DNA of 64,000 nucleotides, from contig NZ_JAGGOW010000006.1 in NCBI RefSeq assembly GCF_018614135.1, positions 1 through 64,000 on the forward strand, written 5' to 3'. Numbering within the stretch: the first letter of the stretch is position 1; each line of letters opens with the position of its first letter. Below the pieces are notes generated by a model. The model was not told the DNA's origin, searched no databases, and saw nothing but the letters and a program-made list of their open reading frames with translations. The position numbers were made by a program, and so were the translations under genes. This DNA comes from Streptomyces sp. ISL-66. Its GTDB lineage: Bacteria; Actinomycetota; Actinomycetes; Streptomycetales; Streptomycetaceae. This document shows positions 49,683 to 57,152 of the stretch, in pieces.

Positions 49683-49725
49683 CTCGTAATGCGTAGGTCT
49701 CGGGTTCGAATCCCGAAGGCGGCTC
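49683..49725 (+). repeat. att copy 3 (right end of composite island)
   Basis: Identical 43-bp core. The flanking bases differ from copies 1 and 2, and the terminator after it has its own stem variant. It marks the outer right boundary of the composite; no further copy is seen to the window end. Confidence 0.92.
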
Positions 49726-49730
49726 TGTAG

Positions 49731-49765
49731 AACCCCCAGGACTCACTCGCCGTGACCTGGGGGTT
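49731..49765 (+). terminator. Terminator copy after att 3
   Basis: The stem AACCCCCAGG/CCTGGGGGTT around the shared 15-nt loop, followed by TTG. It may be the original chromosomal tRNA-Thr terminator displaced by the insertions, or that of an older element. Confidence 0.8.
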
Positions 49766-50060
49766 TTGCTATTTCCGCTCACGCAGGGGTTCCTTCGGGC
49801 TGATGCCGGAGGGGCTCCTGCGTGAGTGACGGGACGCGGGTCATCGGCCAAAGGCCGGTGGGGAGTGCTGGGGCCGGCCCTACGAGGCCATCTCGTTCCG
49901 GACGATCGAGAACATCACCCGTGCGGCGAGACGTACGAGTTCAGCGTGGGCTATCCGGATCAGTAGATCCCGCAGCGTGTTCAGGTACAGAACGCAGGGT
50001 CGTCGACGACGGTACAGCCGCAACAGAATCGCGGCGGTGCGATCGCGATTCCCCGGACGA
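49766..50060. other. Gene-free stretch with decayed sequence right of att 3
   Basis: 295 nt without a convincing gene. One plus-strand frame (about 49880-49990) reads like a protein fragment (YEAISFRTIENITRAARRT) ending at a TGA-free run with no start. It resembles 40129-40161. It is probably the remnant of a gene once adjacent to the tRNA. Confidence 0.5.
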
Positions 50061-50300
50061 TCAGAGGGTCTGCCCGCCGCCGGTGTGCTTTCTCGTCATG
50101 TGGGACTGCCAGGCCCAGCGGGCGAGTCCGCCGACGGCGAGGGAGACGAGGATTGCACCCCAGTCGATGACGTGGGGGAGCCCGGGGAAGAAGGCGAAGA
50201 AGGCGAAGGACGCGACGGCGCCGGCGAGGAAGGCGATGATGCCGGCGCGGCGGCGTTTGGTTTCCCATGTGGGGTCTTCGCGGGTGGGCTGGGTGGTCAT
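50061..50300 (-). CDS. Small two-span membrane protein
   Basis: 79 residues (MTTQPTREDPTWETKRRRAG, then IIAFLAGAVASFAFFAFFPG and VIDWGAILVSLAVGGLARWA). Two hydrophobic segments are joined by a short loop, with a His/Lys/Gly tail. It lies 7 nt after the secreted-protein gene and is probably cotranscribed with it. No family is recognised. Confidence 0.7.
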   Translation of the reverse strand: MTTQPTREDPTWETKRRRAGIIAFLAGAVASFAFFAFFPGLPHVIDWGAILVSLAVGGLARWAWQSHMTRKHTGGGQTL

Positions 50301-50307
50301 GTGCGGC

Positions 50308-50772
50308 TCACTTCGTGATGTGGTGGCACTGGCTGACCCGGCGCGTGCCGTTGATGTTGAGATGCGCGCACGCCCTGCCGTAGCGGGGCAGCGTCTGGGG
50401 CGCGTTGTCGCGCATGGGGTGGATCTCGCACTCGGTGTGCGTCTTGCCACGAGAGGTGCGGTAGGTCTTGTTGTCGGTGTCCGCGTAGGTGAAGTCGATG
50501 CGCCAGTTGCAGAAGCCGGCGTTGAGCGCGCCGACGAAGCCGCAGTCGACGCCGGCGTTCTGATAGGTGATCTTCTTGCCGTCGCCGCGGATGATGTGGG
50601 TGAACATGCAGCCCGTCGGAACCGTCATGGTGACACCGCCGACTTGGTAGTCGAAGCCGGCGACGGGCGTAGAGCCGATTGCACCGGCGTGTGCCTCGGC
50701 GGGAGGTAAGACGGCCAGTGTGGCCGTGGTGGCGAGAGCGGCAATGATCCGGGCTGTAAACAGCTTGCCCGT
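50308..50772 (-). CDS. Secreted small protein with non-standard ACG start
   Basis: 154 residues if read from ACG 50772. A typical signal peptide follows (GKLFTARIIAALATTATLAV, cleavage near AEAHA), then a mature domain with five or six Cys (GCMFTHIIRGDGKKITYQNA, DCGFVGALNAGFCNWRIDFT, RACAHLNINGTRRVSQCHHI). AGGGG lies 6 nt before the ACG, exactly where ATG would be expected, and no ATG/GTG/TTG precedes the signal peptide in frame. The first ATG (50628) would remove it. The start was probably ATG and has mutated, or ACG is used weakly. Confidence 0.65.
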   Translation of the reverse strand, partial: TGKLFTARIIAALATTATLAVLPPAEAHAGAIGSTPVAGFDYQVGGVTMTVPTGCMFTHIIRGDGKKITYQNAGVDCGFVGALNAGFCNWRIDFTYADTDNKTYRTSRGKTHTECEIHPMRDNAPQTLPRYGRACAHLNINGTRRVSQCHHITK

Positions 50773-51143
50773 CGGTTTCCCCTTCTGGCGGAGTGTGTCT
50801 GCAGATCGGAACTCCCGTCATCGGCTAGGGGTTCTGTCTCGCGAGGCAGTCCACTACGAAGAGTGATCAGCAGATTGGTATGCTGACCACCCGTTACCGT
50901 CGCATCCGGATGCTGATCTCGTGCGTGCGCGGTGCATGAGCGGAGGGGCTGTCAGCCCTTGTCTGCGGGCTCACACCGTCCGCGAGGACGTCCGTCGCCC
51001 CACACTCCACGACAGCGGCATCCGCATCGGCGGCGCATGCCGTCAGATCGAGAAGGACTACGGCCCGCCCCGCCTGTTGAGCTGACTTCCCGTGGTCCTG
51101 GCCTCTCGGATGCCGGTCGCGTGCTCGTGCTCGTGCGTGAGCT
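50773..51143. other. Intergenic stretch before the exporter operon end
   Basis: 371 nt. A plus-strand frame at about 50968-51083 (AHTVREDVRRPTLHDSGIRI ... KDYGPPRLLS) looks like a gene fragment without a start. No transfer RNA, terminator or intact gene is seen. Confidence 0.45.
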
Positions 51144-52838
51144 TTATCGCGGCGCTCGGGAGGGGCTGCGGTGGGGGAGGAAGGTGGCCGGGAGGAGGGA
51201 GAGGGCCAGGAGGGTGGCGGCCAGGGCGTACGTGGTGCGGAAGCCCGTGGGGGTGAGGCCCGTCGCGCCCAGGGTGACCGAGATCAGGGCCGTGCCGATC
51301 GAGGCCCAGATCTGGGAGTTGATGCTCAGGATGGTGCTCGCCGCGGTCATGCGCTGCTTCGGGAGACCTCGGCTCGCGGTCGTCATCGTGGGGAGCAGGA
51401 CCATGCCCGTGCCGACGCCCATCACGACCGACGCGCCGACGACCCTCCAGGCGGCGACGTCGGGCGAACCGACCTGGAGCGCGGTCAGGGCCATGCCGAG
51501 CGCGCCCAGTGCGATGCCGGTCCGGATCAGCCGGCGCGGCGGGACCTTGTCGATGCGGCGCGAGGCGATCTGCATGGTGAGGCCGACGGCGAGGCCGACG
51601 GGCGCGCCCAGCAGGCCCGCCGCCGTCGCGCTCAGGCCGCGCGCCTGCTGCCAGTACATCGGCGCGAGCAGCATCGAGCCGAAGTAACCGCAGGTGAACA
51701 GTGCGAGCGTGCCGATCCCGACGCCGAAGGGGCGTTCGCGCAGCAGCCGCAGGTCGAGCAGTGGCTCACGGGTCGTCAGCGCGCGCCTGGCGAAGGCGGC
51801 GATGAGTACGAGGCCGGCGAGGGTCGGCAGGAGGGCGTCGGGGGAGGCGAAGGAGCCGTGTTCCCCGCCCCGGGCCAGTCCGAAGAGGAGGAGGGCGAGG
51901 CCGGGCGAGAGCATCAGCAGGCCGGGGACGTCCAGCCTGGGGATGTCCGGCCTGGGGGTGCCCGGTCGGGGGACGTCCGGCCTGGGGATGTCCGGCCTGG
52001 GGGTGCCCGGTCGGGGGACGTCCGGCCCGGGGATGTCCGGCCTGGGGGTGCCCGGCCTGGGGACGTCCAGCCTGGGGGCGTCTGCCCTGGAGACGTCCGG
52101 CCCGGGGACGTGCGGTCCGGGGGTGGTCGCGGCGCCGTCGTGCGGCCCGTCGGGGTGCAGGAGCTTTGCGGCGAGGAGTAGTGCGGCCGCGCCGACGGGC
52201 AGGTTGACCAGGAAGATCCACTGCCAGGACGCGGCGTCGATCAGCCAGCCGCCCAGCACCGGTCCGAGCACCGGGCCGACGACGATGGGCAGGCCGAGCA
52301 GCGCCATCACCCGCCCGAGCCGGGCCGGATCCGCGGCACGCATCACCATCGCCATGCCGACGGGCATCAACAGCCCTCCGCCGAGGCCCTGTACGGCACG
52401 GAACGCGATCAGGCTGCCTGCGTCCCAGGCGCAGGCGGCGAGCAGCGAGCCGAGGGTGAAGAGGGTGAGCGCGGTGAGGTAGGTGCGCTTGGCCCCGATC
52501 CGGCCCATCGCCCATGCGGCGGTCGGGATGACGGCGGCGAGCGCGAGCGAGTAGGCGCTGGCGGCCCACTGGATCGTCTCGAGGGAGGAGTGGAAGGCCT
52601 CGGAGAGGCGGTGCAGGGCGACGTTGACGATCGTCATGTCGAGGACCGACATGACCGAGCCGACGATCACCACCGTTGCGGTGCGGTGGAGTTGGCGGAG
52701 AGTGGGTGGCGTGGGGGGATTGGGGGGAGCGAGGGTGGGCTTCCGGGTCGGGTGCGGGTGCGGGTGCGGGTGCGGGTGCGGGTCCGGGTTCGGCTTCCGG
52801 GTCGGGTCCGCTCCGGAGGGGGCCTGCGGCGTACGCAT
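51144..52838 (-). CDS. MFS exporter, DHA2 (EmrB/QacA-like)
   Basis: 564 residues from ATG 52838 (GAGGG 8 nt upstream). The signature VVIVGSVMSVLDMTIVNVAL opens the first span, and the MGRIGAKRTYL motif follows. Later spans fit a 14-span drug:proton antiporter. Two repeats are odd: a (Pro-His)n stretch near the N-terminus and a Pro/Gly/Asp-rich tandem repeat in a cytoplasmic-type loop (about residues 245-305). It is 11 nt downstream of the FMN reductase gene and probably regulated by the divergent TetR protein. The substrate is unknown. Confidence 0.9.
   Translation of the reverse strand: MRTPQAPSGADPTRKPNPDPHPHPHPHPHPTRKPTLAPPNPPTPPTLRQLHRTATVVIVGSVMSVLDMTIVNVALHRLSEAFHSSLETIQWAASAYSLALAAVIPTAAWAMGRIGAKRTYLTALTLFTLGSLLAACAWDAGSLIAFRAVQGLGGGLLMPVGMAMVMRAADPARLGRVMALLGLPIVVGPVLGPVLGGWLIDAASWQWIFLVNLPVGAAALLLAAKLLHPDGPHDGAATTPGPHVPGPDVSRADAPRLDVPRPGTPRPDIPGPDVPRPGTPRPDIPRPDVPRPGTPRPDIPRLDVPGLLMLSPGLALLLFGLARGGEHGSFASPDALLPTLAGLVLIAAFARRALTTREPLLDLRLLRERPFGVGIGTLALFTCGYFGSMLLAPMYWQQARGLSATAAGLLGAPVGLAVGLTMQIASRRIDKVPPRRLIRTGIALGALGMALTALQVGSPDVAAWRVVGASVVMGVGTGMVLLPTMTTASRGLPKQRMTAASTILSINSQIWASIGTALISVTLGATGLTPTGFRTTYALAATLLALSLLPATFLPHRSPSRAPR
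51924..52110 (-). repeat. 45-bp minisatellite within the exporter gene
   Basis: About four copies of a 45-bp unit, itself made of three degenerate 15-bp units (type GTCCGGCCTGGGGAT), encode 15-residue repeats such as PRPGTPRPDIPRPDV. All length steps keep the reading frame. It is expected to vary in copy number between strains. Confidence 0.85.
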
Positions 52839-52849
52839 CTTCGTGGCCC

Positions 52850-53524
52850 TCAGCCTTGGTACGGGCGGGTCGTGCGGGCGGCGCGCAGGACCCGTCCCCA
52901 CCAGGTCAGTTGGCCGATCATGCCCTTGACCGCGCCTTCGGCCACGGCGGTGTCGCGCGGGGCGCCGTCCTCGCCGAGGCCCGACCAGGGGCCGTGCAGG
53001 CTGACGGAGTCGCGCACGGTCATGGCGTGCAGCTCGGCGAAGATCAGCCGGAGCTGCTCGACGGCGCGCAGGCCGCCGCCGAGTCCGCCGTAGGAGACGA
53101 AGCCGACCGGCTTGGCGTGCCACTGCGCGTGGTGCCAGTCGATGAGGTTCTTCAGGGCGGCCGGGAAGCTGTGGTTGTACTCGGGGGTGACGACGACGAA
53201 GGCGTCGGCGGCCGCGAGGCGCGGGGTCACGTCCGCCAGCGCGGCGGCGGCCCGCGCGCTCGGCGCGCCGCCCCAGCCGGGCATGGCCAGCGGCAGGTCG
53301 ATGCCGGCGAGGTCGATGACGTCCATGTCCAGGCCGCCGTGGGTCTGCGCGGCGCGGAGGAACCACTCGGTGACGGCGGGGCCCTGGCGGCCCTCGCGGA
53401 CGCTGCCGACGATGACGGCCACGCGCAGCGGCGCGTTCTCGTGAGCGGCGAGGGCCGTGGCGGTGGCCGGGGCCGCGGCGGTCGTGGTGGTCGTGGTGGT
53501 GGCGGTGGAGTCGGGTGCGGGCAT
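52850..53524 (-). CDS. NADPH-dependent FMN reductase
   Basis: 224 residues. After a low-complexity Thr/Ala N-terminus, the flavodoxin-like core shows the FMN phosphate loop GSVREGRQGPAV, the active-face TPEYNHSFPAALKNLIDW and GFVSYGGLGGG. The family reduces quinones, azo compounds or FMN. It is first in an operon with the exporter and is transcribed from the TetR-controlled divergent region, which suggests a detoxification pair. Confidence 0.9.
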   Translation of the reverse strand: MPAPDSTATTTTTTTAAAPATATALAAHENAPLRVAVIVGSVREGRQGPAVTEWFLRAAQTHGGLDMDVIDLAGIDLPLAMPGWGGAPSARAAAALADVTPRLAAADAFVVVTPEYNHSFPAALKNLIDWHHAQWHAKPVGFVSYGGLGGGLRAVEQLRLIFAELHAMTVRDSVSLHGPWSGLGEDGAPRDTAVAEGAVKGMIGQLTWWGRVLRAARTTRPYQG

Positions 53525-53584
53525 GGTGGTGGTGTCCCCCTCGGTGGTGGGCGACCGCTCGGTGCGGCTGCTCCTCCGGTAAAC

Positions 53585-53643
53585 TACAACGGGCGTTGTA
53601 AAAAATGCAACGGCCGTTGTACTTCTTGGCCGTTGTACTTCTT
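53585..53643. promoter_or_regulatory. TetR operator pair with a 16-bp tandem duplication
   Basis: Two palindromes sit in the divergent region: TACAACGGGCGTTGTA (53585-53600, perfect arms) and TGCAACGGCCGTTGTA (53606-53621). The second arm plus its right flank, GGCCGTTGTACTTCTT, is duplicated in tandem (53612-53627 and 53628-53643), creating a third half site. These are the likely binding sites of the TetR regulator encoded next door. Confidence 0.8.
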
Positions 53644-53657
53644 GTGTGGAGGTTGAA

Positions 53658-54359
53658 GTGAGTGCGGGCAGCAGCAGGAGCGGCGGCAATAGCCGTACCG
53701 GCAGTACCGGCAGTACCGGCAGCCCCAGGAAGCTGGAGAAGCAGATCGCCATCGCGAGCGCGTCCTGCACGGTCTTCGGCCGCGAGGGCTACGCCCGCGC
53801 CTCGGTCGACGCGCTCGCCGCCGCGGCCGGCGTCTCGACCCGCACGCTCTACAACCACTTCCCGGGCGGCAAGGCGATGCTCTTCGCGACCGTCGTCACC
53901 TGGACGTCCACGCGCGTGCGCGACGCGCAGATCGCCATGATGGACGCCATCCTGAACCCCGCACGCCCGCCTCGCCCCGACGACGTGGAGCGCGACCTGG
54001 TCGCCCTGGCCCACGCGTTCATCGGGCTCATGGCCGACTATCCGGACCACTTCGCGCTCGTCCGTCACATCCACGCCGAGGCCGACCACGTGCCGCCGGA
54101 GGTCCTGGAGGCCTGGACGAACGCCGGACCGGGCCCGGCGGGCCGCGCCCTCGCCGACGCGATGGCGGGCCTGGCCGCCGCCGGGCTGCTCGACCTGCAC
54201 GGTGACGCGGCGCTGGTGAGCACGCACTTCATGGCCCTGACCTCGCAGCCCATCCTCCAGCTCTCCCACTACGGGGTCCTCCCGATCCCGCGGCCCCAAG
54301 TGGACCGCCTGGTGACGGGCGGAGTCGCCGCGTTCCTACGGGCCTACCGCGCGGCCTGA
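53658..54359 (+). CDS. TetR/AcrR-family repressor
   Basis: 233 residues from GTG 53658 with GGAGG 5 nt upstream. A Ser/Gly/Thr-rich start includes a repeated GSTGSTGS. The helix-turn-helix (REGYARASVDALAAAAGVST, RTLYNHFPGGKAMLFA) lies at about residues 45-80. The C-terminal ligand domain follows. It is divergent from the FMN reductase/exporter operon, which it most likely represses until an inducer binds. Confidence 0.92.
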   Translation: MSAGSSRSGGNSRTGSTGSTGSPRKLEKQIAIASASCTVFGREGYARASVDALAAAAGVSTRTLYNHFPGGKAMLFATVVTWTSTRVRDAQIAMMDAILNPARPPRPDDVERDLVALAHAFIGLMADYPDHFALVRHIHAEADHVPPEVLEAWTNAGPGPAGRALADAMAGLAAAGLLDLHGDAALVSTHFMALTSQPILQLSHYGVLPIPRPQVDRLVTGGVAAFLRAYRAA

Positions 54360-54423
54360 CCTGCGCTCCGCGCATCGCACAATGGGTTCGGCGCGCGGGA
54401 GTGGACGAGGGAGAGAGCCGAAC

Positions 54424-55011
54424 ATGGACGGTCGGACGACGCGGGGCGGGGTACGGGCGCCGGAGGGCGGCCCGGACGGGGCGAAGGTGGTCCTGCGGCA
54501 GGCGGGCGAGGCGGATCTGGACGTCGCCGCCGAGCTGTTCCGCGGCTACCTGGAGTTCTACGAGGTGGAGGTCACGGACCCGGACCGGCCGCGCGCCTTC
54601 CTGGCGGAACGGCTGCGCGGAGGCGACTCGTTCATCCTGCTCGCCGAGGTCCCGGGCGCGGGCGCGGTCGGCTTCACGCAGGTCTACCCGATGTACTCCT
54701 CGCTCTCCATGCAGGCGTCGTGGCTGCTCGGGGACCTGTACGTGACCCCGCCCGGGCGCCGTACGGGCGCGGGCCGCGCGCTGCTGCGCGAGGTGCTGCG
54801 CCGGGCGCGGGAGGCCGGGGTGGCGGGCGTACAACTGGAGACGGCGTACGACAACCGCGTCGCGCAGGGCCTGTACGAGGCGGAGGGTTTCGTCCGGGAG
54901 GAGTTCCACGTCTACTTCCACGACCTCGCCGAAGCGGGTTCGGGAGCGGGAGCAGGCGCGGACGCGGACGCGGACGTGGACGTGGACGTGGACGCGGACG
55001 CGGACGTCTAG
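54424..55011 (+). CDS. GNAT-family N-acetyltransferase
   Basis: 195 residues from ATG 54424 (GAGGGAGAG upstream). The fold is clear: VLRQAGEADLDVAAELFRGY, LLAEVPGAGAVGFTQVYP, LGDLYVTPPGRRTGAGRALL (CoA pyrophosphate loop) and QLETAYDNRVAQGLYEAEGF. The C-terminus ends in a run of alternating Asp-Ala/Asp-Val derived from a GACGYG repeat, probably dispensable. The acceptor substrate is unknown. Confidence 0.9.
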   Translation: MDGRTTRGGVRAPEGGPDGAKVVLRQAGEADLDVAAELFRGYLEFYEVEVTDPDRPRAFLAERLRGGDSFILLAEVPGAGAVGFTQVYPMYSSLSMQASWLLGDLYVTPPGRRTGAGRALLREVLRRAREAGVAGVQLETAYDNRVAQGLYEAEGFVREEFHVYFHDLAEAGSGAGAGADADADVDVDVDADADV

Positions 55012-55086
55012 GTCGTCTGAAGAAGGTTGAAACATTCCGGTGCCGCCATCGCGTCGTTGGAGTGAGGCGGGCGCGAGGGGGAGCGG

Positions 55087-55605
55087 ATGCGGCAGGGTTC
55101 CAGGGACGGGTTCCGCGACTTCGCGGAGGGCAGATCGGGTCACTTGTACCGGTCCGCCTGCCTGCTGACGAGCGGGGACACCCATCTCGCGGAAGATCTC
55201 GTCCAGGAGACCCTGGGGCGGATGTACTTGCTCTGGGGCCGGATCAGCCGCATAGACAATCCCGCCGCTTACGCCCAAACCGTGCTGGTGCGTGCCTTCC
55301 TGACGCACCAGCGCCGCCGGTCCTCGGGGGAGCGCCCGGTCGGGGAGTTCCCCGAATCGGGCGCACCGGTGGCGGTCGGCGCCGGTGATCCGGCACTGCG
55401 GCTGACCCTGCTGCAAGCGCTGGGCGCGCTGGCGCCGAAGGACCGGGCGGTACTGGTGCTGCGGTACTGGGAGGACCGCAGCGTCGAGGAGACCGCCGAC
55501 GCGATGAACGTCAGCTCGGCGGCCGTTCGGACCCGCTCCTCGCGGGCACTGGTCCGGCTGCGGGAGCGGCTGGGTGGCTCGCTCGCGGAATTCGCGCCCC
55601 GCTGA
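55087..55605 (+). CDS. SigE-family ECF RNA polymerase sigma factor
   Basis: 172 residues. Region 2 is FAEGRSGHLYRSACLLTSGD ... HLAEDLVQETLGRMYLLWGR and region 4 is LGALAPKDRAVLVLRYWEDR, SVEETADAMNVSSAAVRTRS. This matches the actinobacterial SigE-family ECF group, whose members are usually followed by a membrane-anchored partner, as here. Confidence 0.92.
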   Translation: MRQGSRDGFRDFAEGRSGHLYRSACLLTSGDTHLAEDLVQETLGRMYLLWGRISRIDNPAAYAQTVLVRAFLTHQRRRSSGERPVGEFPESGAPVAVGAGDPALRLTLLQALGALAPKDRAVLVLRYWEDRSVEETADAMNVSSAAVRTRSSRALVRLRERLGGSLAEFAPR

Positions 55606-55774
55606 GTCGCTGAGTCACTGAGCCGTTGGGTCACGGCGTCGTCGGGGCGGCTTTTGCCCGCTCGACCCGGCCGCCCCGCCCGGAGTCCCAGCCGTAGTCC
55701 CGGCAGTCTCCGTAGTCCCCGCAGTCCCAGATTCCTCACTCCATGACACCTCTTCACGGAAGGCTTGATTCCGC

Positions 55775-57073
55775 ATGCCCTTTGAAGACGAGCTCGGCGA
55801 AGCCCTCCGGCGTGTGGGGGACGGTTTCACGGCGGACGGCCGCGACCTCGTCGGCGCCGGCGAACGGCGCGGACGGCGGCTGGTGGCCCGCCGCCGGGCC
55901 GCGGTGGTCGGCGGATCGGCGCTCGCCCTGGCGGTGATCGGCACGGCCGGCGCCTACACGGGCGGCCTGTTCGGCTCGGACGGTTCCGGCGGCCCCTCGA
56001 ACGTGGCCACCGCCCCGACGCCGAACTCGCCCACCGCGTCGGCCCCGTCGGCGCCGGGGAATCCGAAGTCGGGCGAGGGCCGCGACGAGGCGGCGAAGAA
56101 CCGGGTCGGCAGCGGGGCCGTCACCGCCGATCAGCTGGTCGGCGTACTCAAGCAGCTGCTGCCGGGCGGCACGGTCACCGAGACCACGGCCCGGGGCACG
56201 GCCGAGCTGACCGGACCGATGGTGAGCGGGGTCTTCGACGACGGCAAGGGCAAGAGCTTCATCGGCGTCGGCCTCTCGCGCGTGGACCCGAACGGCGAGA
56301 CGGCCGCCCAGATGGTGCAGTGCCCGTCCAGGACCTTCCTCGATTACGACAGTTGCACCTCGGAGAAGCTCTCGGACGGGTCGACGCTCAAGCTCTTCCA
56401 GGGCTACGAATACCCCGACCGCCGGGAGGACACGAAGAACTGGCGCGCCACGATGGTCACCCCGCAGGGGTACCTGGTCGATGCGCAGGAGTTCAACGCG
56501 CCCGCCGAGAAGGGCAAGCCCACCACCCGGAGCACGCCTCCGCTGACGCTCGCGCAGCTGAAGACCTTCACGACCTCCCCGCTGTGGCTGCCCGCCCTGA
56601 CGGACCTGCCGGCCGCGCCCGCGGAGCCGGTGACACCCAGGACGCCGGGGCCGAAGGCGGCCGACGCGATGGAGCAGCTGCTGAGCGGGTACGGGATCCC
56701 GGTCGTCAGCAAGGAGGACTTCGACGCGGAGCTCGGCTACCTCGTGCTCGACGACGGCAAGGGCCAGTCCCTGGCCTCCCTCCAGATCCAGCCCGACAGC
56801 AAGAACCGCCCGGGGATGTGGAACGAGCTGTTCGTGGGTGCGCAGACGCTGCCGGACGGGACGAAGATCGTGACCCACCAGCGGCGCGGCGAGTCGGCCG
56901 GCGCGGACTGGTGGAGCGTGGAGGTGCTCCGGAAGAACGGCACCCGGGTGATCGTGTCGGCGTACAACACCAAGACGCTGAAGGGGGCGCCGACCCGGCC
57001 GGACCCGGCGCTCACGATGGAGCGGCTGAAGGAGATCGCGACGAGCCCGAAGTGGACCGAGTTCGGTTACTGA
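55775..57073 (+). CDS. Membrane-anchored partner of the ECF sigma factor
   Basis: 432 residues. The cytoplasmic N-terminus (FEDELGEALRRVGDGFTADG, RDLVGAGERRGRRLVARRRA) precedes one membrane span (AVVGGSALALAVIGTAGAYT), a Pro/Ser/Ala linker and a large extracytoplasmic domain with two related halves (each with a TL...Q/ERLK-IATSPKW-like end: LAQLKTFTTSPLWLPAL and MERLKEIATSPKWTEFG). It is likely the sensor or anti-sigma partner. The gap before it (55606-55774) contains short GTC/CTGAGTCA-type repeats. Confidence 0.75.
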   Translation: MPFEDELGEALRRVGDGFTADGRDLVGAGERRGRRLVARRRAAVVGGSALALAVIGTAGAYTGGLFGSDGSGGPSNVATAPTPNSPTASAPSAPGNPKSGEGRDEAAKNRVGSGAVTADQLVGVLKQLLPGGTVTETTARGTAELTGPMVSGVFDDGKGKSFIGVGLSRVDPNGETAAQMVQCPSRTFLDYDSCTSEKLSDGSTLKLFQGYEYPDRREDTKNWRATMVTPQGYLVDAQEFNAPAEKGKPTTRSTPPLTLAQLKTFTTSPLWLPALTDLPAAPAEPVTPRTPGPKAADAMEQLLSGYGIPVVSKEDFDAELGYLVLDDGKGQSLASLQIQPDSKNRPGMWNELFVGAQTLPDGTKIVTHQRRGESAGADWWSVEVLRKNGTRVIVSAYNTKTLKGAPTRPDPALTMERLKEIATSPKWTEFGY

Positions 57074-57152
57074 GCTGGGGGACTGGGGCCGGGCCCGGGC
57101 TCGGTTCCGGTTCCGGCATCGGTTCCGGTTCCGGTTCCGGCGGTGGTCCGGG

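Larger units (their letters stand above)
3984..49725. mobile_element. Composite tRNA-Thr island: prophage plus Wadjet island in tandem
   Basis: Three identical 43-bp tRNA-derived direct repeats (3984, 39910, 49683) enclose two elements back to back. Only one site-specific recombinase gene is present, next to the first repeat. This is the layout expected from accretion at one attachment site. The integrase could in principle excise the prophage alone, the right island alone or both together, depending on which pair of sites recombines. Confidence 0.85.
39910..49725. mobile_element. Non-autonomous att-flanked island carrying Wadjet type II
   Basis: 9.8 kb between att copies 2 and 3. It holds jetABCD and a Uma2-family gene, all on the plus strand. 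No integrase, excisionase, replication or transfer gene is present, so movement would need a recombinase in trans, for example that of the neighbouring prophage. It matches the idea of a cis-mobilisable element formed by accretion. Confidence 0.8.

Noticed and set aside
51144..54299. A 1051-codon minus-strand frame as one protein
   Set aside because: It runs through the FMN reductase gene and the TetR gene antisense; the exporter proper starts at ATG 52838.
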